DNA of 64,000 nucleotides, taken from contig NZ_JAAGRN010000001.1 in assembly GCF_010499255.1 (NCBI RefSeq), positions 62,001 to 126,000 of the forward strand, in the 5' to 3' direction. Positions 53,259 to 63,549 of the stretch are shown piece by piece (the first letter of the stretch is position 1; the number at the start of each line of letters is the position of its first letter). The notes under the pieces are model-generated. The model searched no databases. It had not been told where the DNA came from and saw only the letters and a list, made by a program, of their open reading frames with translations. The DNA comes from Sheuella amnicola (GTDB lineage: Bacteria > Pseudomonadota > Gammaproteobacteria > Burkholderiales > Burkholderiaceae_B). The position numbers and the translations under genes were made by a program.

Positions 53259-54433
53259 TGTCCCGCTCTAACCAAAAAATCACGTGCTGGCATTGTGGCG
53301 CGCTTTATCAGCGCGCCATTCTCGAACCGGGTGAGATTGCCAGATGTCCCCGGTGCGATACTGTTCTCGAAGCCTACGGGGCCTTCACGCCGTCTGCCTG
53401 GCTGGCTATTATGATTGGTGCCGCAATTTTTCTTTTAATTGCAAACGCTTTTCCAATCATGACGCTTAACGTTCAGGGTATAACCCAGTCAGCGTCATTT
53501 TTCGATACGATCAAGATGACTTGGGAGGCCGGCTATCAGGAAGTGGCCGTGATGTCTTTTCTGGTCGGTTTCATGCTGCCCGTTTGCCACTTGATGCTGT
53601 TGATCTGGGTGTTCGGGGCATTGAGCTTTGATAGAAAACCATTGTTTTTCGAATCATGCTTGCGCTGGATCGATCGCCTGACCCCCTGGTGCATGGTGCC
53701 TGTATTTTTGGTTGGCGTGCTGGTTTCGATCGTCAAGCTCGTGGGGCTTGCATCGGTGACTCCCGGCATGGGCTTGTTTTCGACAGCATTTTGCGTTGTA
53801 TTGCTGACAGCCATCTCACGATTGAACTCTCGCAAAATCAGATTCATGGCACATGACCTTGGCCTGCCGGTGCGTGACATGCCAGTCCTGAAGGCGCCTT
53901 CGCCTCTTTTGATTAACCGGACCTGGGCATTGATTGCCGCTGCGGTATTGCTTTATTTTCCGGCGAATCTTTTGCCTATCATGAAAGTCACCACGCTAGG
54001 TAGCCCGGTCGCACACACAATTATGGAGGGCGTGATCGAACTGTGGCAGTTGGGTTCATGGGACATCGCGCTAGTCGTGTTTATCGCAAGCGTCATCGTA
54101 CCGACTTTTAAATTGATTGCTCTATCTTGGCTAGTCTATATGACGCATACCAGATCGTCCTCAATGTTGAAAAAACGAACGCATCTCTACGAGGCGGTCG
54201 AGTTTATCGGGCAGTGGTCCATGCTGGATATTTTTGTCGTTATACTCATGACCGCGCTCGCGCACTTCGGTTCGGTGTTCAGCATTGAGCCAGGTATAGG
54301 GGCAGCATGTTTCGGAGCAGTCGTCGTCTTGACGATGTTTGCAGCGATGGGCTTCGATCCGCGCTTATCGTGGCGTTTAGCCGGTCATCGCAGGCATTTG
54401 CTTCGTTCACATTCCGATCATACGCATACATGA
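53258..54433 (+). CDS. pqiA: Paraquat-inducible protein A (PqiA/LetA family), second zinc ribbon lost
   Basis: An inner-membrane partner of an MCE lipid-transport bridge. 391 aa. The first zinc ribbon is intact (CWHC near 10-13 and CPRC near 31-34) and the first four-helix unit follows (about 45-190). In E. coli PqiA a second ribbon precedes the second unit; here the matching region (about 198-215) has no cysteines, yet the second unit (helices from about 222 to 375) is kept. The start overlaps the clpA stop by one base (TGATG), and pqiB and pqiC follow, so the three probably form one operon with clpA. Confidence 0.93.
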   Translation: MSRSNQKITCWHCGALYQRAILEPGEIARCPRCDTVLEAYGAFTPSAWLAIMIGAAIFLLIANAFPIMTLNVQGITQSASFFDTIKMTWEAGYQEVAVMSFLVGFMLPVCHLMLLIWVFGALSFDRKPLFFESCLRWIDRLTPWCMVPVFLVGVLVSIVKLVGLASVTPGMGLFSTAFCVVLLTAISRLNSRKIRFMAHDLGLPVRDMPVLKAPSPLLINRTWALIAAAVLLYFPANLLPIMKVTTLGSPVAHTIMEGVIELWQLGSWDIALVVFIASVIVPTFKLIALSWLVYMTHTRSSSMLKKRTHLYEAVEFIGQWSMLDIFVVILMTALAHFGSVFSIEPGIGAACFGAVVVLTMFAAMGFDPRLSWRLAGHRRHLLRSHSDHTHT

Positions 54434-54455
54434 TTTTCAATCAGGAGCCGTCTGC

Positions 54456-56105
54456 ATGACAGAGCCAACCAATTCGAATGGCGCTTTGCCTATGCCGCGC
54501 GTATCGCGCAAGCCTAAACGCAATCTTGCCTGGGTTTGGTTGATTCCCGTTGTGGCCGCGCTTATCGGGATATCGATTGTCTGGAATTCGATTTCGAAAC
54601 AGGGCCCCAAAATCACAATTGTTTTCAAATCCGCTTCCGGCCTTGAAGTCGGAAAAACCCAGATTCGTTATCGGGACGTTGTGATCGGTACAGTCAAAGG
54701 TATTCGATTGAGTGAAAATCGGGATAATGTCGTTGTCGAAGCTGAGTTGACAAAAGACGCGGCTGGCTTAGCCAACGATAGCAGCAGGTTCTGGGTTGTG
54801 AAGCCGAGAATCGGACTCGGAGGTGTCTCGGGTTTGTCGACTCTGTTTTCTGGTTCTTATATCGAAATCGACACGAGCGATTCAACGGGACATAAAGCCA
54901 AAAAAACCGATTTCATCGGGATGGAAAATCCTCCTCCAATCACAAGTGACCGACCCGGTACTGCCTTTTCGATTCGGTCCAGTGATTTAGGATCTCTTGG
55001 CCCGGGTTCGCCTGTATATTTCAGACGTGTTCAGGTTGGCATGGTGACGGATTTCAGTCTGAACAAAGATGGTAAATACGTTGATCTTCAAGTGTTCATC
55101 GATGCGCCTTACGATAAGTACGTCAATGCGGGCACAAGATTTTGGAACGAAAGTGGCGTGGATGTCTCGTTCGGAGCCGACGGGATGCAAATCAATACTC
55201 AGTCAATTGTTTCGTTGATTGCCGGTGGCTTGTCGTTTGCATCGTTTGGAGAAAACCGTGAACCGGTTGATGCCGAGGCTCGTTTCAAGCTCTACAGTTC
55301 GCAGAAAGCGGCCGCGATGGTGCCACATGGTATTGCGGTGCCAATTGTGATGCGTTTTTATCAAAGCGCGCGAGGGTTGAAAGCTGGTGCCTCGGTTGAT
55401 TTTCATGGCGTGGATATCGGTTTGATCGACTCTGTTCGACTTGAATTCGACATCCAGAAGCGACAGTTTTACACGCATGTTGAAGCAACGCTTTACCCTG
55501 AACAACTTGGAGATGTGTACAGGTCAAGTGCAAAAAACAGCACTCCTGAACAAATAGCACGCAATCTGGATGATATGGTCAGTAGGGGTTTGCGTGCGCA
55601 ATTGCGCAGCTCCAACCTGTTGACCGGCCAACTTTACATTGTGTTGGCGGATTTCCCGTCAGCGCCAAAAATACCGCGATCCAATCGCACTCAGTTACCG
55701 TTTGTCATGGCAACGATGCCATCGGATGATCTGGACAAGCTTCAGCAACAAGTTTCGAGCATTCTCGCTAAACTCGATAAGATTCCTTTCGATCAGATTG
55801 GCACTGAACTTAAACAAACGCTTATTCAGGTTAACAAGCTGACTGCCGATCTCAATTCCGATATCACTCCAAAGCTGGCTTCAACGCTGAATCAGCTCGA
55901 GTCGGGTTTGAAGAACCTGAATGCCATGATTGGGCCCGGCAGTCCATTGCCTGCTAACGCCGATATTGTGCTTGAAGATCTGAAACGTACCCTTCGTTCA
56001 TTCAGGACACTAACCGATTCCCTGCAAACGCAACCCGAATCGATTCTGCTCGGACCTAAAAATCAGCCTTATTCCCGTGACACACTCGGATCATCCGCGA
56101 AATGA
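54456..56105 (+). CDS. pqiB: MCE-domain lipid transport protein PqiB
   Basis: A periplasm-spanning MCE/MlaD protein. 549 aa: a short cytoplasmic N-terminus, one membrane helix near 27-48 (LIPVVAALIGISIVWNSI), then three MCE repeats. The first begins near ITIVFKSASGLEVGKTQIRYRDVVIG (53-78), the second near LGPGSPVYFRRVQVG (178-192), the third near YQSARGLKAGASVDFHGVDIG (303-323). The C-terminal helical part (about 420-520) suits the long coiled tunnel of PqiB. Coupled to pqiC by a 4-base overlap. Confidence 0.95.
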   Translation: MTEPTNSNGALPMPRVSRKPKRNLAWVWLIPVVAALIGISIVWNSISKQGPKITIVFKSASGLEVGKTQIRYRDVVIGTVKGIRLSENRDNVVVEAELTKDAAGLANDSSRFWVVKPRIGLGGVSGLSTLFSGSYIEIDTSDSTGHKAKKTDFIGMENPPPITSDRPGTAFSIRSSDLGSLGPGSPVYFRRVQVGMVTDFSLNKDGKYVDLQVFIDAPYDKYVNAGTRFWNESGVDVSFGADGMQINTQSIVSLIAGGLSFASFGENREPVDAEARFKLYSSQKAAAMVPHGIAVPIVMRFYQSARGLKAGASVDFHGVDIGLIDSVRLEFDIQKRQFYTHVEATLYPEQLGDVYRSSAKNSTPEQIARNLDDMVSRGLRAQLRSSNLLTGQLYIVLADFPSAPKIPRSNRTQLPFVMATMPSDDLDKLQQQVSSILAKLDKIPFDQIGTELKQTLIQVNKLTADLNSDITPKLASTLNQLESGLKNLNAMIGPGSPLPANADIVLEDLKRTLRSFRTLTDSLQTQPESILLGPKNQPYSRDTLGSSAK

Positions 56106-56704
56106 AAAAAATTCTATCCCTCATGGTGCTCGGCATCTTGACCGGATGCGGCTCTCCCGCGCCTTTCAATTACACGCTCAGTCCCGCAAGTTCTACTGCG
56201 TCGATGATTCCGGGGGCGGCCAAGGTTGGCCCTTATGCCTTGGGTGATGTCACGGTTCCGGCGGAGGCGGATCAGTCCTCCCTGGTTGTGCAGCAGTCCG
56301 ATGGCCGGGTATTGATTCTGGCTGAAGATCGGTGGTCCGCCCCCTTGTCCTCACACATTCAGTCCGCACTTTCTGTCGAATTGACATCCCGTCTGGGTAT
56401 GCCGCCGCTACAAAATCTTTCTAGCGGAAGACAGGATCCGAAAGTAAGCTTCATTCGTGTCGATATTCAACGTTTTGATTTGGTCCCCGGCCAATATGTG
56501 ACGATTCACGCTTTGTGGCGGATTCGCTTCGCAGAGTCCGAAAAATTATTGACTTGTTTTGCGAAGTTTCAGCAACCCGTTCCGATCGGCGTATCTGCCT
56601 TGGTGACAGGTCAACAAAAGAATACTCAGTTGCTTTCCGATTTGATTGCGCAATCTTTAGTGAGCCGCACTGCACCGGGCCAGGCGACTTGTAGTGAGCG
56701 TTGA
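56102..56704 (+). CDS. pqiC: PqiC/ABC-type auxiliary lipoprotein
   Basis: An outer-membrane lipoprotein that docks PqiB. 200 aa. The lipobox LTGC gives acylated Cys16 (MKKILSLMVLGILTGCGS), followed by the NYTLSPAS stretch and the conserved RWSAPLSSHIQSALSVELTSRLG near 78-100. Ends with the FAKFQQPV and TQLLSDLIAQSL stretches that are typical. ATG overlaps the pqiB stop (ATGA). Last gene of clpA-pqiABC. Confidence 0.94.
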   Translation: MKKILSLMVLGILTGCGSPAPFNYTLSPASSTASMIPGAAKVGPYALGDVTVPAEADQSSLVVQQSDGRVLILAEDRWSAPLSSHIQSALSVELTSRLGMPPLQNLSSGRQDPKVSFIRVDIQRFDLVPGQYVTIHALWRIRFAESEKLLTCFAKFQQPVPIGVSALVTGQQKNTQLLSDLIAQSLVSRTAPGQATCSER

Positions 56705-56756
56705 AAAATCACCGTTATCGCAGTGATTTGATTTTATTTATTTGAAGGATCAGAAC

Positions 56757-57914
56757 ATGTCAGTTTTACAACGAATGCTCTCCGCAATCGGATTAAGTGT
56801 TTGTGTTTCGGTTTCCCATGCCGAGATCACGATCGGGGTCGATATTTCCCAGACAGGTCCGGCTGCTGCGATTGGTGCACAATCCTCAAATGCTTTTGCC
56901 TTGTGGCCTAAAACCTTGGGAGGTCAGCCAGCACGTTACATCGTTCTGGACGATGCAACCGATGTTAGTCAGGCGGTTAAAAATTTTCGTAAATTAACTT
57001 CAGAAAATAAAGTTGATGCGATTGTCGGTCCCAATATTACGCCAGCAGCTTTGGCCGGACTAGATGTTTTACAAGAGACAGGAACACCAATGATCGCGCT
57101 GGCAGCTTCAGCTGCAATCGTGCAGCCTGCCAATGATGCCAAAAGACGCTGGGCGTTTAAGCTGCCTCAGAATGATGCATTGATGGCAGGCGCGATTGTC
57201 GAGGACATGCGTCGGCGCAATATTAAAACTGTCGGCTTTATCGGATTTGCCGACTCCTATGGCGAAGGCTGGTCAAAAGAATTTGTCGCCGCTGCAGCGG
57301 GCAATCCTAAAATCGTCGCCACTGAGTCTTTTCAACGCAGCGATCAGTCAGTGGCGGGGCAGGTTCTGAAATTGATCTCGGCTAAACCGGATGCGATTTT
57401 GATTGCGGGTTCAGGCACGCCTGCCGCATTGCCTCAGAAAACACTTGCTCAGCGTGGTTATAAGGGATTGATTTATCAAACTCACGGAATCGGTACGCTT
57501 GAGTTTTTAAAAGTTGGCGGCAAGGACGTGGAAGGGACGCTGTTTCCGACCGGTCCGGGAGTTGTTGCGCGCGAATTACCCGATAGCCATGAGGCAAAAA
57601 AAGTCGCACTTGCTTTCACCGATCAGTATGAAGCCAAGTACGGTCCCAACACGATGACTCAGTTCGCCGGTGACGCGATGGGCGCATGGATGCTGTTGGA
57701 TTCGGCTGTTGCTCGCGCATTGAAGTCTGGACAAACTCCCGGCACCCCGGGGTTTCGTGCAGCACTCAGAGATGAAATTGAAAAAACGCGTGGTTTGATT
57801 GTCCCTAACGGCGTTCTGAATATCAGTGAGCAAGATCATCAGGGGTTTGATGAGCGAGCTCGCGTGATGGCCACAATTAAGGATGGCAAGTTTTCCTACG
57901 CACCGTCTAAGTAG
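56757..57914 (+). CDS. Branched-chain amino acid-type ABC transporter substrate-binding protein
   Basis: A periplasmic receptor of the LivJ/LivK (type I fold) family, 385 aa. A signal peptide covers residues 1-22 with cleavage at [30 protein letters not shown] near 24-49 and the later [20 protein letters not shown] and [20 protein letters not shown] stretches are typical. Ligand unknown; similar orphan receptors in Burkholderiales bind aromatic or organic acids. No permease or ATPase genes adjoin. I used the ATG at 56757 behind AAGGA. Its stop overlaps the convergent dut gene by 8 bases. Confidence 0.92.
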   Translation: MSVLQRMLSAIGLSVCVSVSHAEITIGVDISQTGPAAAIGAQSSNAFALWPKTLGGQPARYIVLDDATDVSQAVKNFRKLTSENKVDAIVGPNITPAALAGLDVLQETGTPMIALAASAAIVQPANDAKRRWAFKLPQNDALMAGAIVEDMRRRNIKTVGFIGFADSYGEGWSKEFVAAAAGNPKIVATESFQRSDQSVAGQVLKLISAKPDAILIAGSGTPAALPQKTLAQRGYKGLIYQTHGIGTLEFLKVGGKDVEGTLFPTGPGVVARELPDSHEAKKVALAFTDQYEAKYGPNTMTQFAGDAMGAWMLLDSAVARALKSGQTPGTPGFRAALRDEIEKTRGLIVPNGVLNISEQDHQGFDERARVMATIKDGKFSYAPSK

Positions 57915-58356
57915 ATCCGGTGCTTCCGAAACCGCCTGAGCCACGTTCGGAACTTTCAAAATCATCTACGATTTTGAATTGCACTTGCGCAATCGGTAAA
58001 ACAACCAGTTGCGCAAGCCGCTCCATCGGCTCGAGCGTATAGGCCTTGCTGCTACGATTCCAGGCCGAGACCATCAATGGCCCTTGGTAGTCGGAATCTA
58101 TCAATCCGACAAGATTGCCCAATACTATGCCGTGCTTGTGTCCCAGGCCTGATCTGGGCAATATGACCGCAGCATAGCTTGGATCGGCGATATGAATCGC
58201 CAAGCCTGTCGGAATTAAATGCGTTGCACCCGGTTCAATCGTCAATGGTGCATCCATACATGCGCGCAAATCCAGTCCGGCCGATCCGGGCGTGCCATAA
58301 GCAGGAAGGTTTTCGCGCATCCGTTCGTCCAGAATTTTGAGATCAACAGCTTTCAT
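57907..58356 (-). CDS. dut: Deoxyuridine 5'-triphosphate nucleotidohydrolase
   Basis: Splits dUTP to dUMP and pyrophosphate, keeping uracil out of DNA. 149 aa, trimeric type. Five motifs are visible: [10 protein letters not shown] near 25-34, [11 protein letters not shown] near 68-78, [13 protein letters not shown] near 84-96, RLAQLVVLP near 112-120, and the C-terminal arm [10 protein letters not shown] near 138-147. The 3' end overlaps the convergent ABC receptor gene by 8 bases. Upstream lie dedA and coaBC, similar to the E. coli dfp-dut neighbourhood. Confidence 0.97.
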   Translation of the reverse strand: MKAVDLKILDERMRENLPAYGTPGSAGLDLRACMDAPLTIEPGATHLIPTGLAIHIADPSYAAVILPRSGLGHKHGIVLGNLVGLIDSDYQGPLMVSAWNRSSKAYTLEPMERLAQLVVLPIAQVQFKIVDDFESSERGSGGFGSTGST

Positions 58357-58359
58357 TGA

Positions 58360-58986
58360 TTATTTCCTTTTGTTTTTGGGACGTCGTCGAGCGACGACGA
58401 TCGATATGCACAATCCGAACATGACTGTCAGCCCGATGACCGAGTAAAGAGTCTGAGCTTGTGTGAGATTTGAATATTGTGCCGTTTGCACCGCCAGATA
58501 TCCTGGCGCAAGTAAACCAGGAACCCAAAAGATTGCGGAAAGGATATTTGCGGCCTGGAATCGAAATGCCGGCATCCCCATCACTCCCGCTACCGTTGGC
58601 ACCGTGCTGCGCAGCGGACCTAGAAAACGTCCTACAAGAACGGCTAGGAAGCCATAGCGATAAAAAAACAGTCGTGCTTTCGCGATGTTTCGTCTTTGAT
58701 TTTTAAGCGGACGACATCGCAATACACTTGGCCCCATCCATTTACCGATTTGATAAGACAAAGCATCGCCAATGATCGCTCCTGCGTATCCCCATAGCAG
58801 GGTCGTAAACATGGGAAGCGTACCGGCTCCGATCAATCCGCCTGCCATCAAAAGTAAGGCCGTGGCAGGGATTAATACTCCGATAATGAACATGGATTCG
58901 CCAAAGGTCAGTAAACCGATCAGCAAGCCAGCCCATTGACTGTTGTCCCGTATAAAATCCGCTGCCTGTGCGATCAGGGCTTCCAT
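58360..58986 (-). CDS. DedA family membrane protein
   Basis: A 208-aa inner-membrane protein with about five helices. The DedA/VTT core includes FGESMFIIGVLIPATALLLMAGG near 30-52, the GAIIGDALSYQIGKWMG re-entrant part near 71-87, and the amphipathic motif FLAVLVGRFLGPLRSTVPTVAGVMGM near 109-134 with Arg residues needed for function. Relatives flip undecaprenyl phosphate or phosphatidylethanolamine, or maintain the proton gradient. I chose the ATG at 58986, since the upstream frame overlaps coaBC. It lies between coaBC and dut, an insertion into that pair. Confidence 0.92.
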   Translation of the reverse strand: MEALIAQAADFIRDNSQWAGLLIGLLTFGESMFIIGVLIPATALLLMAGGLIGAGTLPMFTTLLWGYAGAIIGDALSYQIGKWMGPSVLRCRPLKNQRRNIAKARLFFYRYGFLAVLVGRFLGPLRSTVPTVAGVMGMPAFRFQAANILSAIFWVPGLLAPGYLAVQTAQYSNLTQAQTLYSVIGLTVMFGLCISIVVARRRPKNKRK

Positions 58987-58999
58987 CGTCCGGCGTCGG

Positions 59000-60205
59000 T
59001 CAAGGCTTTTGCATCGAGGAGGGCAGACGCTCGGCGATGGCACGGATCAATTGCCTGGCTACGTCTTGTTTGGTGCTGGTGGCAAGCACGTGTTCGCCCT
59101 GGTCATCGAAGATCGAGACTGTCGTGTGATCTGCGTCCATGACATTTTGGGCAAGATTGCCGATCAGCATCGGTATGCCTTTGCGTAGTCGTTTTTGATT
59201 CGCATATTCGGAAAGCCTTTCGGTTTCAGCGGCAAAGCCTACGCACCAAGGTCCGTTTGGTATCGCGGCGACCGTGGCCAAAATGTCGGGATTGGCTACA
59301 AAAGAAAGGCTGGGCGGGTTGTTGCCATCTTTTTTCAACTTATCTGTCGCGATATTCGCAACACGCCAGTCTGCAACGGCAGCCACAGAAATAAAGATAT
59401 CCTGATCTTGAATTTGATCCATGACCGCATCGTGCATTTGCTGTGCGGTTTCTACGCAAATACGATTGACGCCATAGGGCGCGGGCAATGCGGTTGGCCC
59501 GGATACGAGTGTGACCTGCGCGCCGGCTTCCCAGGCAGCACGCGCAAGCGCATAGCCTGTTTTTCCGGATGATCGGTTTGTGATGACGCGTATCGGATCG
59601 ATGGGTTCGCAGGTTGGTCCAGCCGTAATCAAAACGGATTTGCCGAGAAGCGATTTTTGCTGAAAAAAAGCAATCAGTTCGACAACAAGTTCCGAAGCTT
59701 CCAGCATGCGGCCATCACCGATTTCCCCGCATGCCTGGGAACCGGATCCGGGACCAAGTACATCAACGCCATCGGCGATGAGTTGGTCGATATTGCGTTG
59801 GGTCGGAGCGGCCGCCCACATTTCGCGGTTCATTGCTGGAGCAACCAGCAATGGACATGCTCTGGCAAGGCAGAGCGTGGAGAGCAGGTCATCCGCACGG
59901 CCCTGGGCGAGTTTTGCCAAAAAGTCCGCAGAGGCAGGTGCAATCAGAATGGCATCCGCACCACGCGACAAATCAATGTGTGCCATATTGTTCGGCATGC
60001 GTGGATCCCATTGGTCAAGAAAAACCGGACGACCGGACAGGGCTTGCATGGTCACGGCAGTGATGAAGTGCGTCGCAGCATCAGTCATGACAACATCGAC
60101 CGTCGCGCCACGTTCGATCAGCCGGCGTACGAGTTCGGCGGATTTATAGCAGGCGATTCCGCCGCTCATGCCAAGCACAATCCGTTTGTCTTTAAGATCT
60201 AGCAC
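59000..60205 (-). CDS. coaBC: Bifunctional phosphopantothenoylcysteine decarboxylase/phosphopantothenate-cysteine ligase
   Basis: Two consecutive steps of coenzyme A synthesis in one protein. 401 aa. The CoaC half shows the flavodoxin-like GMSGGIACYKSAELVRRL near 13-30, the catalytic His in AHIDLSRGADAILIAPASADF (about 75), and APAMNREMW near 117-125. The CoaB half starts with LITAGPTCEPIDPIRVITNRSSGKTGYALA (about 195-224) and ends in LIGN and DADHTTVSIFD. Overlaps lspA by 14 bases; the DedA gene follows 14 bases later. Confidence 0.97.
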   Translation of the reverse strand: MLDLKDKRIVLGMSGGIACYKSAELVRRLIERGATVDVVMTDAATHFITAVTMQALSGRPVFLDQWDPRMPNNMAHIDLSRGADAILIAPASADFLAKLAQGRADDLLSTLCLARACPLLVAPAMNREMWAAAPTQRNIDQLIADGVDVLGPGSGSQACGEIGDGRMLEASELVVELIAFFQQKSLLGKSVLITAGPTCEPIDPIRVITNRSSGKTGYALARAAWEAGAQVTLVSGPTALPAPYGVNRICVETAQQMHDAVMDQIQDQDIFISVAAVADWRVANIATDKLKKDGNNPPSLSFVANPDILATVAAIPNGPWCVGFAAETERLSEYANQKRLRKGIPMLIGNLAQNVMDADHTTVSIFDDQGEHVLATSTKQDVARQLIRAIAERLPSSMQKP

Positions 60206-60719
60206 GTTGACCTCTGAGGCTTAGTAGTTCATCGACAATCAGCAGGATCGCTCCGCCAGTGATGGCGGAGTCCGCAAGATTGAAAGCAGGGTAATACCAA
60301 GTTTGCCAATAGAACAACAGAAAATCGATGACCTGTCCATAAAGAATGCGATCTATCACGTTACCAATCGCGCCCCCCAGAATTAGACTGAGCGCCAACA
60401 TGAAGCGTCTGCTGTTGTGGGGTCGTCCCATTAGCCACAGGATGAAAATCGATGCGCAAATGCCGAGTCCGGAAAAAAACCATCTTTGCCATCCGGGTTG
60501 ATCGGCAAGAAAACTAAATGCGGCTCCCGGGTTGAACATCAGAGTGAAGTCAAAAAATGGCAACACATTGATTCGTTGTCCCGGAAACAGATGACTGTCA
60601 AACCAGAGCTTGGTCACTTGATCGGCGATCAGGACAAGGATGGAAATCGACAGCCAGCCGGCCAGCCTCATCGGGGCTGACCGTTCTGTATGCGCTTGGT
60701 TACTGTTTTGCCGCTTCAT
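60192..60719 (-). CDS. lspA: Lipoprotein signal peptidase (signal peptidase II)
   Basis: Cuts signal peptides of prolipoproteins in the inner membrane. 175 aa, four helices. Catalytic Asp residues lie in [18 protein letters not shown] (about 120-137) and in [14 protein letters not shown] (about 148-161). The [11 protein letters not shown] stretch near 62-72 is also conserved. The ATG at 60719 gives a 17-residue polar extension before the first helix; an ATG 16 codons later is possible. It overlaps the ileS stop by 20 bases. Family order ribF-ileS-lspA is kept. Confidence 0.97.
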   Translation of the reverse strand: MKRQNSNQAHTERSAPMRLAGWLSISILVLIADQVTKLWFDSHLFPGQRINVLPFFDFTLMFNPGAAFSFLADQPGWQRWFFSGLGICASIFILWLMGRPHNSRRFMLALSLILGGAIGNVIDRILYGQVIDFLLFYWQTWYYPAFNLADSAITGGAILLIVDELLSLRGQRARS

Positions 60720-63549
60720 TCAGGCTGGATACGCAGCGGGCGCAAATGTGCGGATGTGCGGCATCCTGACCGATATCGTCACGATAATGCCAACACCGCT
60801 CACACTTCTGGTGGCCCGAAGGCGCGATTGAAATATTCAGTTCGCCGTTGCCGGCCTCTACACTGACGCGCGAAACAATGAAGATAAATGGCAATTGATC
60901 AGCAACACTTTGCAGGAGCGCCAACTCGTCACCGCTTGCTGTCAGCTCGACCTCGCCTTGCAGCGAAGAGCCGATGGATCCGGCAGTTCTGAGTTCTTCG
61001 AGCTTACGCATCACTTGGGCGCGGATCTCGCGCAAGCGAGACCAGCGGACGTCGAGTTTATCGGCATCGGGCATCTCGGGCAATGCATGGTAGCACTCAG
61101 TAAATATTGTGATCCTGTTTTTGAGATCAGTAGACGCCAGCGTCGAATTAAGCAGAATGCTCCAGGCTTCCTCGGCAGTAAACGAAAGTACTGGCGCCAT
61201 GAGTTTGAGCAATGTCTGCGTAATGTGCAACAACGCGCTTTGAGCCGAACGACGAGCCTGGCTGCGCGGTGCAGATGTGTACAGACGATCTTTCAGCACA
61301 TCCAGGTAAAAGGCACCCAGATCTTCAGAGCAGAATGTCTGCAATCGGGACATGGCAGGATGGAAGTCGTATTGTTCGTATGAACGCAGTACTTCAGCCT
61401 GCATTTGTGCGGTCATCCAGACAGCGTAGCGGTCGATTTCAAGCATATCCGCCGGATGGATCACATCTTTTGAAGCATCGAAATCGGCCAAGTTGGCCAG
61501 TAAAAAGCGCAGTGTATTGCGGATACGCCGGTATCCTTCGACAACTCGCTTGAGAATTTCATCGGAGATGGATAATTCACCTGAGTAATCCGTGGATGCA
61601 ACCCATAGGCGCAGGATTTCGGCACCCAGACTGTCCGACACTTTTTGCGGAGCAATCACGTTGCCGACGGACTTGCTCATTTTGCGGCCTTGTCCATCGA
61701 CGACGAAACCATGAGTCAACAGACTTTTGTAAGGGGCTCGCCCGGCCAGCATGCAACCTGTCAGCAGTGACGAATGGAACCAACCGCGGTGTTGATCGGA
61801 TCCTTCAAGGTACATGTCGGCAGGCCAGGTTAGTTCGCCATGTGATCCGGCAAAGGTGTCGTTTTCGCCACCAAGGACTGTTGCATGGGTACTGCCGGAG
61901 TCGAACCAGACATCAAGCGTGTCGCGATTTTTTTCATAATGCTTCGCATCTTCGGCGCTGAGCAGGTCTGAGGGCTCAATGGCCTGCCAGGCCTCGATTC
62001 CGTCCTTTTCGACCCGCTTTGCGATTTGTTCGAGCAAGGCAGGGGTGTCCGGATGAAGTGCTCCGGTTTCCTTGTGAACAAAGAACGCCATTGGGACACC
62101 CCACTGGCGTTGGCGCGACAATGTCCAGTCTGGACGATTTGCGATCATGGCATGCAGGCGGGCACGCCCCCATGCGGGATAAAAAGCAGTCGCATCAATT
62201 GCAGCCAGTGCGGATTGGCGTAAAGTAGGTTTGCCATCCTTGGGTTCGACGTCCATGCCCGCGAACCATTGCGATGTTGCACGATAAATAACCGGGGTTT
62301 TGTGACGCCAGCAGTGCATGTAGCTGTGCTTGTGCGACTCATGCTTGATGAGTGTGCCAGCTTGTTTCAATGCCTCGACAATCTTTGGATTGGCTTCCCA
62401 GATGGTCATTCCACCAAAGCCGGGCAAACTTGCTGCGTATTTGCCATCACCCATGACTGGATTCAGAATGTCCGCATCCTTCATCCCATGTGCTTTGCAT
62501 GACAAGAAGTCTTCAACGCCATAGGCCGGCGCGGAGTGAACCACACCTGTGCCGGTATCGAGCGTGACATAGTCGCCCAGATAAATCGGGGACTTGCGCT
62601 TGTAGCCCGCGTCGAAGTTTGCCAGTGGATGCTCAAACTCTACTAGATTGAGTGCCTGGCCCAGACATTTTGCAATGATCTCGCCTTGCATGCCCCATTC
62701 TTCGAGGCAGTCCTTGACTCGATCAGCCGCGATCAGCAGCAATTCACCCGTTGCCGGTGCCGGTGAAACACGGACAAGGGCATATTCACATTCGGGGTGA
62801 ATATTCAAGGCTTGATTGGAAGGAATTGTCCAGGGAGTGGTGGTCCAGATGACAATTGCCCCGGCCTCGGCGGAAGGAATCTCAAATGCTTTTGCAATCG
62901 CTTCGCGGTTGGCGAATGGAAACGCAATGTGAACAGCAGGATCCTGACGATCAGCGTATTCGACTTCGGCCTCGGCCAGAGCCGAACCACAGTCGAAACA
63001 CCAGTTCACGGGCTTTAGCCCCCTGAATACATAGCCTTTTTCGAGGATTTTTCCCAGCACGCGAATTTCATTCGCTTCGTTGCTGTGATTCATGGTCAGA
63101 TAAGGCCGATCCCAGTCGCCCAATACACCCAGACGTTCGAAATCTTTTTTCTGCCTTTCGATCTGCTCAAGCGCATAGGCACGTGCCTTGGCCTGGACCT
63201 CGGCCACAGGAAGATGCTTGCCGAATTTCTTTTCGATCTGAATTTCGATCGGCATGCCGTGACAATCCCATCCGGGTACATACGCTGCATCGTAGCCGGC
63301 CATGTTGCGGCTTTTGATGATGATGTCTTTCAGGATTTTGTTGACTGCGTGACCAATGTGAATATCACCGTTGGCATACGGCGGGCCATCATGGAGCAGG
63401 AAAGGGGGGCGTCCGGCGCTTGCCTGGCGTATCGCCTGATAAACGCGTTTTTCTTTCCATTGTGCTACCCAGCCTGGCTCGCGCTTGGGCAGATCGCCAC
63501 GCATTGGAAACGTTGTATCGGGCAAGTTAAGAGTGTTTTTATAGTCCAT
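60700..63549 (-). CDS. ileS: Isoleucyl-tRNA synthetase
   Basis: Charges tRNA-Ile, with an editing domain against valine. 949 aa. The HIGH motif lies in [12 protein letters not shown] near 61-72; the editing domain spans roughly 180-400; the KMSKS loop lies in [10 protein letters not shown] near 611-620; and a C-terminal zinc ribbon has CERCWHYR near 911-918 and CARC near 934-937. Bacterial type-1 form. I chose the ATG at 63549 ([14 protein letters not shown]); it overlaps the ribF stop by 11 bases, so translation is coupled. Confidence 0.98.
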   Translation of the reverse strand: MDYKNTLNLPDTTFPMRGDLPKREPGWVAQWKEKRVYQAIRQASAGRPPFLLHDGPPYANGDIHIGHAVNKILKDIIIKSRNMAGYDAAYVPGWDCHGMPIEIQIEKKFGKHLPVAEVQAKARAYALEQIERQKKDFERLGVLGDWDRPYLTMNHSNEANEIRVLGKILEKGYVFRGLKPVNWCFDCGSALAEAEVEYADRQDPAVHIAFPFANREAIAKAFEIPSAEAGAIVIWTTTPWTIPSNQALNIHPECEYALVRVSPAPATGELLLIAADRVKDCLEEWGMQGEIIAKCLGQALNLVEFEHPLANFDAGYKRKSPIYLGDYVTLDTGTGVVHSAPAYGVEDFLSCKAHGMKDADILNPVMGDGKYAASLPGFGGMTIWEANPKIVEALKQAGTLIKHESHKHSYMHCWRHKTPVIYRATSQWFAGMDVEPKDGKPTLRQSALAAIDATAFYPAWGRARLHAMIANRPDWTLSRQRQWGVPMAFFVHKETGALHPDTPALLEQIAKRVEKDGIEAWQAIEPSDLLSAEDAKHYEKNRDTLDVWFDSGSTHATVLGGENDTFAGSHGELTWPADMYLEGSDQHRGWFHSSLLTGCMLAGRAPYKSLLTHGFVVDGQGRKMSKSVGNVIAPQKVSDSLGAEILRLWVASTDYSGELSISDEILKRVVEGYRRIRNTLRFLLANLADFDASKDVIHPADMLEIDRYAVWMTAQMQAEVLRSYEQYDFHPAMSRLQTFCSEDLGAFYLDVLKDRLYTSAPRSQARRSAQSALLHITQTLLKLMAPVLSFTAEEAWSILLNSTLASTDLKNRITIFTECYHALPEMPDADKLDVRWSRLREIRAQVMRKLEELRTAGSIGSSLQGEVELTASGDELALLQSVADQLPFIFIVSRVSVEAGNGELNISIAPSGHQKCERCWHYRDDIGQDAAHPHICARCVSSLNEAAKQ

